Shown piece by piece: positions 27,096-35,003 of a stretch of 58,301 nt of DNA. The stretch is from Verrucomicrobiales bacterium. Its GTDB lineage: Bacteria; Verrucomicrobiota; Verrucomicrobiia; Verrucomicrobiales; DEV007. The DNA is taken from positions 1 to 58,301 of the forward strand of contig JARGOP010000025.1 in assembly GCA_029233965.1 (NCBI GenBank), given 5' to 3'. How positions within the stretch are numbered: position 1 is the first letter of the stretch; every line of letters starts with the position of its first letter. The position numbers were made by a program, and so were the translations under genes. Below the pieces are notes generated by a model. It made no database searches, was not told the origin of the DNA, and saw only the letters and a list, made by a program, of their open reading frames with translations.

Positions 27096-27146
27096 TCAAC
27101 CCCGCCGCTCCGTCACCGGACATTGCCCCGGGTTGGAGGGGGGCAA
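27096..27146. repeat. 51-bp repeat, right copy, with a shorter relative at 27192-27220
   Basis: It differs from the copy at 18781-18831 at three of 51 positions and has the same orientation. About 45 bases further on, a shorter block again contains GCGGGTTGGAGGGGG and may be a deleted third copy. A 15-base string, CTCCCCAGTGTCATT, at 27167-27181 also occurs at 19012-19026 inside the IS3 relic, so both ends of the 8.3-kb segment share more than the repeat. The GNAT relic is cut at this point. Confidence 0.75.
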
Positions 27147-27225
27147 CCCTACCCCGAACTGAGCACCTCCCCAGTGTCATTTATTTGTGGCGCAACACGC
27201 CTAGCGGGTTGGAGGGGGTTCGATG

Positions 27226-30200
27226 TCAGGCCGTTCCTCCCCGTGCGAGAAGTAAAGAGAGACATCGATCAGGTTCGTGCGAAGCGACATCAAGAACCTC
27301 TAGCAAACGGGCAATGAAGTCACGAACTCCTGCCGGATCATAAATCCTCGCATCAAAAGTGGCACGGCAGAATGGCTCTTCATGCTGGAGGTCGAATGAG
27401 AGGCTGAAACCCCATGGCATCCGTTCGCTTGTGCGATCACCCGCTTCAATCTCGAGTCCACCAAAGTGCATCGCGGGCATGTGTCCTGACAGTCCGAAGA
27501 TGATCTGGATATCCGGCGGCACGATATCCCTGCGACGCAATTCATCGCAAAGCTCGTCATAAGGAATCGCCGAGTGAGACTGAGCATCCGCCACCGTTAC
27601 TTTCACGCAGTGAAGCCACTCCTTGAACGTCTGGTCCCGGGAATAACGCAAACGGAGTGGTACCATGTTCAGGAAAAATCCGAACATATCCTGCAGTTCG
27701 AGTCGGTTTCGATTGGTCACGTGCGTCCCGATGATTATCTCATCATGGCCGGATTCGCTTAAAAGCAGTGCAGCGAAAGCGGCGAGCCGGATCATGTAGA
27801 ATGTGGTCCCACTTTCCCGCGCGAGAGATTCCTGTGCATCGGTGATCCCGGCCTCAAGCCCCCAGGACACGACTCCGTCCGCAATGGGCGCATTCGGTTT
27901 CGGAGTAGGTCGCTGGAACGGAAGTTCTAATGGAAGCAAAGGAGGTTGTAGTCTCTTTTCCCACCAGTCCAACTGCTCCTGATAGAGCCGGTTTCCCGGC
28001 TGAAGACAGAGCCGCTGCCAGGTCGCGAAATCCGCGTATTGCAGCGCCGGATTCTCCAATTCCGAAGGACATTCGTTTGCCAGTCGCGCCTCATAAAAAA
28101 AGGCAAGGTCACGGAAGAAGATCACCCACGAAAGTCCGTCGGAAATGATGTTGTGATGCACGCGAAGGAACTGGTGCTGATCCACCCCGATCCGGATCAG
28201 CCAGAATCGTAACAAGGGAGCTTTTCTGAGATCGATGGGTTCGCTCGATTTCTCACGTAACCATTTCATTGCCGCAGATTCGGGATCTGTGTCCCGGGAA
28301 AAATCGATGAGTGGAAGATCGATCCTCCCGGGGGGGTGGATGACTTGCGCCGGTTCACCGTTTAGCTCCTCGAATGTGGTCCTCAAGATTTCATGTCTTC
28401 CAATGACCTGCTCCAGGCTCCACCGAAATACTTCCACATTGAGCGGGCCTGTGACATTTAAACTCGAAGCCTTCACGTAACCGGCGGATGATTCAGGGGT
28501 CGCCGAGTATCGCCAGATTCTTTCCTGCAGGAGTGACAGGGGCAGCGGTTTATCGCGGACCACCGGCATCAATGGGGGCATCTTCGGTTCCCCGAGCTTT
28601 TCAACCAGGGCATCAATTGCCCGTGCGAGTCCGTTGAGTTTGGGATGGTCAATAAACGCCTGAAGGCTCAACTCAACTTGGAATGCAGCGTGAACCTTCG
28701 CGGCAATCACTGACCCCTGCAGGGAGTCTCCTCCAAGGTCGAAAAAGTCAGATGCTCCTCCGATGCCGTCGTGCTCAAGGACTTCGCACCAGATTCCGGC
28801 GAGTGCTTCTTCTGTGGCGGTCCCCAGATCCGTCACGCATGGTGATGGTGAGATCCGGGCGGCACGACTCCGCAGCTTCTCCCGATCAATTTTTCCGTGG
28901 GGGGTAAGCGGCATCCGGTCGACGAACTCGAAGAAAGTCGGAATCATGTGACTCGGAAGCAATGCACGCAAACTGTCCCGTAGCGACTCCGCAGTGCATC
29001 TCCCACCCTCGCGGAGTTCGACGAACGCGACCAGCCGTACCGTCTCATTTTGTGATGTGTATCCCATAACAACCGCCCGATCGACATCGTCTTGAGCTTG
29101 CAAGGTGTCCTCGATCTCGGTCAGTTCGATGCGATATCCACGGACTTTGATTCGTTCGTCGGTTCGCCCGACGAACATGATATGCCCGTTCGTGTCCCTT
29201 CGGCCGATATCGCCGCTGCGGAATATCGTGGCTCCGTCTGACGACTCATCCCGGAGAAAGCGTTGCGCGGTGAGCTCTTCATTGCGCCAATACCCGAGCG
29301 ACAAATGACGGCTTTTTATCGTGATCTCACCGGCTTCTCCGGGCGCAACTTCGTTGCCCGATTCATCAAGCAGCATCACCTCGACTCCGTGAGCGGGGAG
29401 GCCCACGGGGAGGGGTCCCTCGGAAACGGTATCTTTACAGGTCAGGTGGAGTTGACAGATGTTGCCGGTCTCGGATGAAGATAGCGTAGGCGCAAGAATA
29501 CACGTGGCACTGAAGTGCTCGCGGAAACACGCAAAATCTGAAGACGTAGCCGACTCTGAGCCTAGTCTCACCAAACGCACCTCAGGGAATTGCACTTTTG
29601 AATCCAGCGTCCGCATGAAATGCCTGAAAAGCGATGCGGACGAACTGTAATAGGTGATTCTGTTTCGCAGCATCCAGTCGGCGAGTCCGGTGACCCCGAT
29701 TTCGACCACTGGGAATGGGCAGAGCGCGGCCCCGTTGAGAAGCGCAGACCATGTTGTCATCATTCCCTGGCCTCCGCTCGGCGAGGCTAACAGCGCGACT
29801 CTATCATTTGCAGAAAATCCGAGTCCAATCGTAAGCCGTTCCACCTGATGGATCACGTCGCTATGGGTTCGCATCACTCCCTTCGGTCGGCCGGTGGAGC
29901 CTGAGGTATACACGAGAAAGGCCACCGAATCCGGTGATACTTCAATTTCCGCGCCTTCCATGGAGATCCCGGAATTCTCGTTCTCAAAAAGGAGAACTTC
30001 CTGGTTTACGCCTGCGATCCTTTCGGCAAGTTCCCTGTTGGGAAAGTCGGTAATAATTAAACTTGGTTCCGCGTCGGCGAGCACTTGCTCAAGCCTTGCG
30101 GGGGGATCGGATCGGTTCAGCACGACCACTATTCTGCCTGCCTTGAGCACCGCAAGCATGGTAGCCACGAGGGGCGCATCATGGGCCATCAAAAGGCAAA

Positions 30201-30426
30201 CCCGATCACCAACGCTGCCTCTGTGCGATCGGATGGAGTCTGCGAGACCATCGGCTCGTTCCTTCAGCTCAGAGTAGGTTGGTTCCCAGCGGGAGGCAAT
30301 GATCGCCAACTTTGACGGCTGCAGGCTCATCCGCTCGTCGAAGCGACTATGGATCGTAAGACCCGGTTCCGGAGCGGCGGGCGCGGTCGCTAAAGAAGCG
30401 GAGATGCCATGGTCACCTGCCATCAT
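27226..30426 (-). CDS. NRPS protein A-T-C (adenylation, carrier, condensation)
   Basis: The 1066-residue protein has an adenylation domain (about 25-520) with A3 LVYTSGSTGRPKGVM, SSSETGN, RSGDIGRR, the A8 segment TDERIKVRGYRIELTEIE and A10 LTPHGKIDREK. A carrier domain follows (DFFDLGGDSLQGS), then a C-terminal condensation domain (about 640-1060) with the active-site motif HHNIISDG intact. The region where amino-acid-activating domains carry Asp235 reads PSGGQG, so the Asp is absent here as in the A-T-TE protein. With no N-terminal C domain and a C domain at the end, it fits an initiating protein that hands its unit to the A-T-TE protein. Codon and base use is lower in G+C than in that partner. 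ATG 30426 overlaps the stop of an oxygenase relic (ATGA); a second ATG follows directly. Confidence 0.88.
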   Translation of the reverse strand: MMAGDHGISASLATAPAAPEPGLTIHSRFDERMSLQPSKLAIIASRWEPTYSELKERADGLADSIRSHRGSVGDRVCLLMAHDAPLVATMLAVLKAGRIVVVLNRSDPPARLEQVLADAEPSLIITDFPNRELAERIAGVNQEVLLFENENSGISMEGAEIEVSPDSVAFLVYTSGSTGRPKGVMRTHSDVIHQVERLTIGLGFSANDRVALLASPSGGQGMMTTWSALLNGAALCPFPVVEIGVTGLADWMLRNRITYYSSSASLFRHFMRTLDSKVQFPEVRLVRLGSESATSSDFACFREHFSATCILAPTLSSSETGNICQLHLTCKDTVSEGPLPVGLPAHGVEVMLLDESGNEVAPGEAGEITIKSRHLSLGYWRNEELTAQRFLRDESSDGATIFRSGDIGRRDTNGHIMFVGRTDERIKVRGYRIELTEIEDTLQAQDDVDRAVVMGYTSQNETVRLVAFVELREGGRCTAESLRDSLRALLPSHMIPTFFEFVDRMPLTPHGKIDREKLRSRAARISPSPCVTDLGTATEEALAGIWCEVLEHDGIGGASDFFDLGGDSLQGSVIAAKVHAAFQVELSLQAFIDHPKLNGLARAIDALVEKLGEPKMPPLMPVVRDKPLPLSLLQERIWRYSATPESSAGYVKASSLNVTGPLNVEVFRWSLEQVIGRHEILRTTFEELNGEPAQVIHPPGRIDLPLIDFSRDTDPESAAMKWLREKSSEPIDLRKAPLLRFWLIRIGVDQHQFLRVHHNIISDGLSWVIFFRDLAFFYEARLANECPSELENPALQYADFATWQRLCLQPGNRLYQEQLDWWEKRLQPPLLPLELPFQRPTPKPNAPIADGVVSWGLEAGITDAQESLARESGTTFYMIRLAAFAALLLSESGHDEIIIGTHVTNRNRLELQDMFGFFLNMVPLRLRYSRDQTFKEWLHCVKVTVADAQSHSAIPYDELCDELRRRDIVPPDIQIIFGLSGHMPAMHFGGLEIEAGDRTSERMPWGFSLSFDLQHEEPFCRATFDARIYDPAGVRDFIARLLEVLDVASHEPDRCLSLLLARGGTA

Positions 30427-30566
30427 CCGATCATGTTTTTGTCCATAACCATCTTTCTGAGACGGGAAACACTTTCCCGGACGGGATACTCATTTTGCGG
30501 CATGAACACCTCCGTGAAATCAGTGCGGCTTGCGCCTGTGTAGCCATACATGAGCTGGAATCTAGG
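30423..30566 (-). pseudogene. 3' end of a second PhyH-like oxygenase gene, coupled to the A-T-C NRPS
   Basis: Reading down from about 30566, the frame gives PRFQLMYGYTGASRTDFTE, then VFMPQNEYPVRES and RLRKMVMDKNMIG, ending in TGA at 30423-30425. This parallels the C terminus of the intact oxygenase at 19449-20459, including KPRFQLM, GYTGACRTDFTE and SRLRQLVLDKD. About 47 codons remain and everything upstream is replaced by transposase-remnant sequence. The stop overlaps the NRPS start (ATGA). It shows that the A-T-C NRPS originally sat downstream of its own oxygenase in one operon. The fragment has no iron-binding motif and cannot be functional. Confidence 0.8.
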
Positions 30567-30840
30567 AGACTGTCGGTGTTAGCGCAAGCGGATCAGGCGA
30601 GATCCCGGATGAGCGAGTCATGTGAGGACGGATGGCTCGGCTGAGTCGAGCGACAACGGCGCGCATTGAGGCTGCTGATGCGTTCTGATCGCACCCGAGA
30701 GGTGAATCAGGTTTCGATGGGCCGGATTTCGGACCGGAAAACAGCTTGTGCAGCCGCTTGAGATTGTAGGTCAGGCACACCAGTGTCCATTCGCCCGAGG
30801 CGGGACGTGCCCCGGCCGGGATGTCAAAAGGAGCCTGAGG
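30562..30840 (-). mobile_element. C-terminal remnant of an IS1182/IS5-like DDE transposase
   Basis: On the minus strand the frame reads GARPASGEWTLVCLTYNLKR followed by LHKLFSGP and runs to a stop at 30562-30564. The GEWxLVCLTYNLKRLHKL ending is typical of the C terminus of IS1182-like (IS4/IS5 superfamily) transposases. No catalytic residues are present. The fragment directly abuts the truncated oxygenase end and probably reports the event that removed the oxygenase's 5' part. The upstream limit near 30840 is approximate. Confidence 0.6.
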
Positions 30841-30984
30841 AGGTTCATGCGGTGGTGACAGATGATCTTGTCCTCGCGCTCGATGCGACGGAATGGCTGC
30901 AGGATGGTGCGGCGCAGTTTTTGCTGGTGAGTGAACCGGCTCCTTTTGCCTTGGTCGTCATCGAAACGGGGCGGCCGCGAAAGT

Positions 30985-31125
30985 GGGCGGACGGGGTCAC
31001 GTCATTGGAGATCGCGGGAGCTTGGAGTGCAATGGCATCCCGAGAAAATGATGCCCGGCAATGCGATGCAGGCGAAACTCCTGAAGGCGTTTGTGGAGGC
31101 GGCGCGAAAAGAATTGCATTTTTGA
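30985..31125 (+). pseudogene. Remnant of a class I glutamine amidotransferase-like (peptidase C26) gene
   Basis: The frame ending at 31125 encodes [20 protein letters not shown] then [15 protein letters not shown], the C-terminal signature of PuuD-like gamma-glutamyl hydrolases with the catalytic His and Glu in HPE. The preceding residues [14 protein letters not shown] lie in another frame, which in this family directly precedes the VQWHPE strand, so a frameshift separates them near 31040. The 5' part with the catalytic Cys is gone. It is the right-hand debris of the island, just before the DUF2851 gene. The remainder of 30427-31149 is covered by the oxygenase and transposase relics. Confidence 0.55.
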
Positions 31126-31149
31126 ACAGTTTTATTATCCTTTGGGGTC

Positions 31150-32634
31150 ATGAAACTGAATTTCCCGGAAGCCGCCAAACGATACCTTCGCTTTCGTGAT
31201 TCCATCTTTTCCGCCGGAACGGGAACGGTTTCTTTGATGGTTTCCGAGCCATCCGCGTCTTCAGAGTCGGAGCTGGAAATTCAGGCGCGCTGGTTTGGTG
31301 GCGAATTTGGACGTGAGTTTATCGGCACGGAGGGCGAAAGGATCGAGATCGTTCAGTTCGGGCACTGGAATCGTGCCGCCGGTCCGGATTTCACCGAGGC
31401 TGCCGTGAGAATCGACGGTGAGCTGAAGGCCGGTCCGATTGAGCTGGATCTCGACGTTCGGGATTGGGAATCGCACGGTCACGGGAGTAATCCGGCTTTC
31501 GAGGAGACTGTGTTGCATGTCTTCACAGACGGGCCGTCGCTGAATCGCTTTTATACACGGACGAACGCACACCGGCGGGTCGCGCAAGTACAACTGCCTC
31601 AGTATGCGTGGTCACAGGGGCCGCCTGATTTTCTTCCCGAGGCCTTTCCCGGGCGTTGTGTCGCGCCGCTCAGCCGCATGACAGACGCCGAGGTGGATTC
31701 GCTGCTGCTCTCGGCGGCGCAATATCGCCTTCAGCAGAAGGCGGAGCGGCTCCGCGTCATGTCGTCTTCGACTTCCCCGCAGCAGGCCCTGTTTCAGGGG
31801 CTCGCCGAAGCGCTCGGATTCCGCAGCAACAAAACGCCGATGGCAATCCTCTCGCAGCGCTGTCCGATCGGGGAGCTCATCGAAATGGCACCGCTGGATC
31901 GCGAAGCCCGGCTTTTCGGGGCGGCAGGATTTCTGGATCGGGAACAGTTCGACAAAGCGGCGAATCACGAAGCCCGGCGCTACCTGAGGCAACTGTGGGA
32001 CCGCTGGTGGAAAATGCGGGATGATGTTGACCCCCTTCGCAGCCGGTCGATTCCCTGGTGTTTTTCGGGCAACCGACCGTTAAATCATCCGCAGCGGCGG
32101 GTCGGTGCGCTGGCCGCTTTGGTGGACTCGTGGGACGAGATTTCCTCCCTTTGGGAACAGAATGTGAATAACCTGGAAAACGAGGTGAATAACTCCCTCA
32201 AAAACCTCCACCATCCCTTCTGGGAGCTGAATTACACGCTGCGGGCGACCCCGTCTCCAAAGCGTCTTCGCCTCCTCGGTCAGGATCGCCTTCGCGATGT
32301 CCTCGGAAACGTCGTTTTCCCCGGTGCCATAGGGCTTGCAGGTGATGAGGATCGGCTCTGGGCGGAGTTTCTGGAGCTGGGAAAGGTTGATTCGAATCAC
32401 AAACTGCGCCGGGCTTCGCTGCGTCTTTTCGGCCCCGATGAAAAACGCCGGAAGTTATTCACAAGTTATTATCATCAGCAGCAGGGATTACTCCAGATTT
32501 ACCACGATTTCTGCCTCGAAGATGTGTCAGATTGTGAGCATTGTCCTTTCCCTGAGCAACTCGTTCAGTGGCAACGCAAGAGCATGAGCGAGGGAGCTCT
32601 TCCCGCCGCAACGGAAACGATGCTGTTACAATAA
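31150..32634 (+). CDS. DUF2851 family protein
   Basis: The 494-residue protein matches DUF2851 in its N-terminal third: EIVQFGHWNRAAGPDFTEAA, GPIELDLDVRDWESHGHG and ETVLHVFTD. Proteins of this family are widespread in Bacteroidota and Verrucomicrobiota and have no established function; the pattern of conserved Glu/Asp/His has suggested a nuclease-like fold, which I cannot confirm. The C terminus holds a Cys cluster (DFCLEDVSDCEHCPFP) that could bind metal. The start at 31150 is the first ATG; a later one at 31237 is also possible. It marks the return to ordinary chromosomal genes after the island and stands alone on its strand before the M29 gene. Confidence 0.8.
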   Translation: MKLNFPEAAKRYLRFRDSIFSAGTGTVSLMVSEPSASSESELEIQARWFGGEFGREFIGTEGERIEIVQFGHWNRAAGPDFTEAAVRIDGELKAGPIELDLDVRDWESHGHGSNPAFEETVLHVFTDGPSLNRFYTRTNAHRRVAQVQLPQYAWSQGPPDFLPEAFPGRCVAPLSRMTDAEVDSLLLSAAQYRLQQKAERLRVMSSSTSPQQALFQGLAEALGFRSNKTPMAILSQRCPIGELIEMAPLDREARLFGAAGFLDREQFDKAANHEARRYLRQLWDRWWKMRDDVDPLRSRSIPWCFSGNRPLNHPQRRVGALAALVDSWDEISSLWEQNVNNLENEVNNSLKNLHHPFWELNYTLRATPSPKRLRLLGQDRLRDVLGNVVFPGAIGLAGDEDRLWAEFLELGKVDSNHKLRRASLRLFGPDEKRRKLFTSYYHQQQGLLQIYHDFCLEDVSDCEHCPFPEQLVQWQRKSMSEGALPAATETMLLQ

Positions 32635-32760
32635 TGTCCAACTTTTGTATATCCCTGACCGACCCCCCTTCGTAGAATTATTACCGGAAAGTGGATGGAA
32701 CCTGTAAGGCCGAAATGGGCCGGACGTCTTTTCCCCGGCGAAAACAACATCAAACGAGTC

Positions 32761-33948
32761 ATGTCCGTAGCTACCTTAGAACGCGAAATTATCCTGAACC
32801 CTGAAAAGCGGGAGTTTCCCGAATTCAGCCTCGAGCGCCTGCTCGGCACTGTCTTTGAGCCCACTCAGGGTGCAAAGGTTTGCATTCTCATTGATCTCGA
32901 GGACATGAGCCTCATGAAGGGCTATGCCTTTCTCGATGCCGACGGCCACGCGATTCAGAAAAAGGCCTATGAGGAATTCTACCTTGGCCTCAAGGACGGC
33001 GGCCTCGAAGCACTTGGCATGACCGGCGGCGAGCTGTTCGCTTTTCCCATGACTTACGGATCAAACCTCGATCTCAAGGACGAATGCTGCGACGTCGAAG
33101 GGAATCCGTTGAGTCTCGACCAAGACATTTACCCCAACTACGACATTATCCTCTGCGTCTCGACCTATTCGGCAACGGCGCCGCTCACGGCGAAATGCAA
33201 GGAGTTCGGCTTCCGCGGGGCGACGCTCCACGGGGTGAACGACGTCATTCTCAACTCCGGCCTCGCGGTGGATTATCACGAAGTCAGTGCCGATGCGGAA
33301 AAAATGCGCGCAGCGATGACGAATGCTGACACAATCGAAATCGATTTCGCGCTCGAAGATGGCCGCGTCCTCACGGCCTCTCTCGACCTGAATGGACAGG
33401 ACGCGCAAAAATCTCACGGTTTGTGTCAGGGCACGACGCCGGATGTCGCGAATCTTCCGGCCGGTGAAGTCTACTTTGTCCCCGTCGATGCGAACGGGCA
33501 GTTCCCCATGAAATACGAGGATGGAACCCTTGGAGTGCTCGACGTCGAAAATCGTAACATCGTCCGCTCGACGCTCATCGAAGGTGATCAGGCCACGATC
33601 GATGCCCACAACGCCCGCCTCGCGGATGATCCGATGACCGGAACGCTCGGCGAACTCGGGTTCGGCACGCAGGTGCTGCCGGTTTCCGGTGCGGATATCC
33701 AGGACGAGAAGGTCCTAGGCACCTGCCATCTCGCGACCGGTCGCGACGACCATCTCGGCGGTGACATCGTCCCGGGCATGTTTAAGAAGCACGAGAACTC
33801 GACGCATGACGATATTCTTTTCGCTCCTCACAAAACCCCGAACTTCAACATCAGCGAAGTGCGCATGAAGCGCGGCGATCAGGAGGAAGTCATCATTCAG
33901 AACTTCCGTCCGAGCGAGTATATTCTCGACGCTCTCGGTGCTGAATAG
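32761..33948 (+). CDS. M29 family (thermophilic) aminopeptidase-like protein
   Basis: The protein of 395 residues carries the M29 metallopeptidase ligand pattern in its C-terminal half: NLPAGEVYFVP with the first Glu, TGTLGELGFGTQ with the second Glu, LGTCHLATGR with a His, then STHDDILF with His and Asp. The N-terminal half (CILIDLEDMSLM, FAFPMTYGSNLDL) resembles the first domain of this family but is diverged. M29 enzymes remove N-terminal residues from peptides in the cytoplasm using two metal ions. I chose ATG 32761 because the 22 codons upstream do not look conserved. It is followed by a strong hairpin terminator. Confidence 0.8.
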   Translation: MSVATLEREIILNPEKREFPEFSLERLLGTVFEPTQGAKVCILIDLEDMSLMKGYAFLDADGHAIQKKAYEEFYLGLKDGGLEALGMTGGELFAFPMTYGSNLDLKDECCDVEGNPLSLDQDIYPNYDIILCVSTYSATAPLTAKCKEFGFRGATLHGVNDVILNSGLAVDYHEVSADAEKMRAAMTNADTIEIDFALEDGRVLTASLDLNGQDAQKSHGLCQGTTPDVANLPAGEVYFVPVDANGQFPMKYEDGTLGVLDVENRNIVRSTLIEGDQATIDAHNARLADDPMTGTLGELGFGTQVLPVSGADIQDEKVLGTCHLATGRDDHLGGDIVPGMFKKHENSTHDDILFAPHKTPNFNISEVRMKRGDQEEVIIQNFRPSEYILDALGAE

Positions 33949-33972
33949 TTTTTAACTCCCCTCAACGAAACG

Positions 33973-34006
33973 AAACAGGGTTGGGTGCTTCACCTGACCC
34001 TGTTTT
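33973..34006 (+). terminator. Intrinsic terminator after the M29 aminopeptidase gene
   Basis: AAACAGGGT at 33973-33981 pairs with ACCCTGTTT at 33997-34005. Inside, GGTG pairs with CACC around a CTT loop, separated by a TG/TG internal loop. A T-rich tail (TGTTGTTG) follows. It lies 25 bases after the stop codon. Confidence 0.8.
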
Positions 34007-34078
34007 GTTGTTGGGGGTTGTGCCTTCCGGTCCCACAGCGTCCGGCCGGAAGTTGACGGATTTGCCGCGGCATTGGAA

Positions 34079-34885
34079 TCAATCCTGACAGGACGGACAC
34101 CAACAGGTCGTCCGGCCACGCAGATCGGCGCGAACGAGGTCGGTTTTGCAGGTTTTGCGTGGACATATTCCGCCGTCCTTCCAGCGATGCGTCATGAGCC
34201 ATGACTTCGGGAGATCGCCCCAGTCGTCTCCGACGTGTTTGAGGGCGTCGCGTGAAATCTGACGGGTCGCTTTCCAGACTTCGTCAATCTGGACATCGGT
34301 GAGATCACCGGCCCGCGTTTGCGGCGGGATGCGGAGACGCCAGCAGATTTCGTCAGCCATCCAGTTGCCGATCCCGGGGTAGCCGCGCTGATCGAGAAGA
34401 AGGGTTTTCAGCGGCGTCTTCGGGAAGCGTTTCACAAAGGTGTAGTGGCGCTTCTTCGTGAAGCCGTGATCGGTGGTCCGGGGTGGTAAATCCTGCCACC
34501 ACTGTGGCGGGGACCCGTCTTCGCAGAGGTCGAGAGTGAGCTTCCCGAACATGCGATAGTCGCTGAAGATGAGCTGCTGATCTTTCATCCGGAGGATAAG
34601 GTGATCGCGTTTTTCCTCCTCGCGCCCGGGATCGGCGACGAAGAGTTTTCCGGTCATCCCGAGATGAAGGCCGAGCCAGGCACCGCCGGAAAATTCGAAC
34701 ATCATCTGTTTCCCGTGGGCGTAGCTGGCGACGAGGGAACGGCTCGTGAGGCCTTTTTTCACTGCGGTCGCGGGGACGTCGCGATAGATGCGGGATTTGG
34801 GATGCGTGCGAACTTCCTGAACGACACCACCGATCCCGGGATTCCATCGTTTGCGACTGTATTCGACTTCGGCGAGTTCCGGCAT
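34079..34885 (-). CDS. Formamidopyrimidine-DNA glycosylase/endonuclease VIII family (Fpg/Nei)
   Basis: The 268-residue protein starts MPELAEVE, supplying Pro2 and Glu3 of the Fpg/Nei active site; the usual sequence is MPELPEVE, so one non-catalytic Pro is Ala. LGLHLGMTGKL and FSDYRMFGKL are family signatures, LLLDQRGYPGIGNWMADEIC is the helix-two-turn-helix, and the C-terminal zinc finger has four Cys in CPRKTC and CWCPSC. The enzyme excises oxidised bases and nicks the abasic site in the cytoplasm. It converges on the M29 gene and the terminator between them. Whether it acts as Fpg or Nei cannot be decided here, so I give no symbol. Confidence 0.9.
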   Translation of the reverse strand: MPELAEVEYSRKRWNPGIGGVVQEVRTHPKSRIYRDVPATAVKKGLTSRSLVASYAHGKQMMFEFSGGAWLGLHLGMTGKLFVADPGREEEKRDHLILRMKDQQLIFSDYRMFGKLTLDLCEDGSPPQWWQDLPPRTTDHGFTKKRHYTFVKRFPKTPLKTLLLDQRGYPGIGNWMADEICWRLRIPPQTRAGDLTDVQIDEVWKATRQISRDALKHVGDDWGDLPKSWLMTHRWKDGGICPRKTCKTDLVRADLRGRTTCWCPSCQD

Positions 34886-34973
34886 GGGGAGAGAGGTTTG
34901 GGAGGGAAAGTCAGTGGCGAAGAGAGCTCACCGGGGGTGGATTCTTCCGCGTTCGGCTACTTTCTGAACGTAG

Positions 34974-34993
34974 CGGCATTCGGGAGAATGCCG
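34974..34993. repeat. Short palindromic intergenic element
   Basis: CGGCATTC at 34974-34981 faces GAATGCCG at 34986-34993 across a four-base loop. It sits between the glycosylase start and the stop of the following sulfatase gene, both on the minus strand, so it could also terminate the sulfatase transcript. Confidence 0.6.
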
Positions 34994-35003
34994 AAGTCGG
35001 TTC

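Larger units (their letters stand above)
19449..30426. other. Putative NRPS biosynthetic gene cluster (two-unit assembly line with tailoring genes)
   Basis: The cluster comprises the PhyH oxygenase, the PPTase relic, the A-T-TE NRPS, the hydrolase-aldehyde dehydrogenase fusion, the isocitrate/isopropylmalate-dehydrogenase-like enzyme, and the A-T-C NRPS with an oxygenase relic in front of it. The two NRPS proteins together give A-T-C-A-T-TE, enough to join two building blocks. The segment 19.4-26.6 kb is visibly richer in G+C than the A-T-C gene at 27.2-30.4 kb, which suggests different sources. No transporter or resistance gene is visible. I do not recognise the cluster as a known pathway. 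Confidence 0.7.

Noticed and set aside
30783-31199. Plus-strand frame of 138 codons before DUF2851
   Set aside because: Most of it is antisense to the transposase remnant. Only a short part matches the amidotransferase relic, in two different frames, so it is not one gene.
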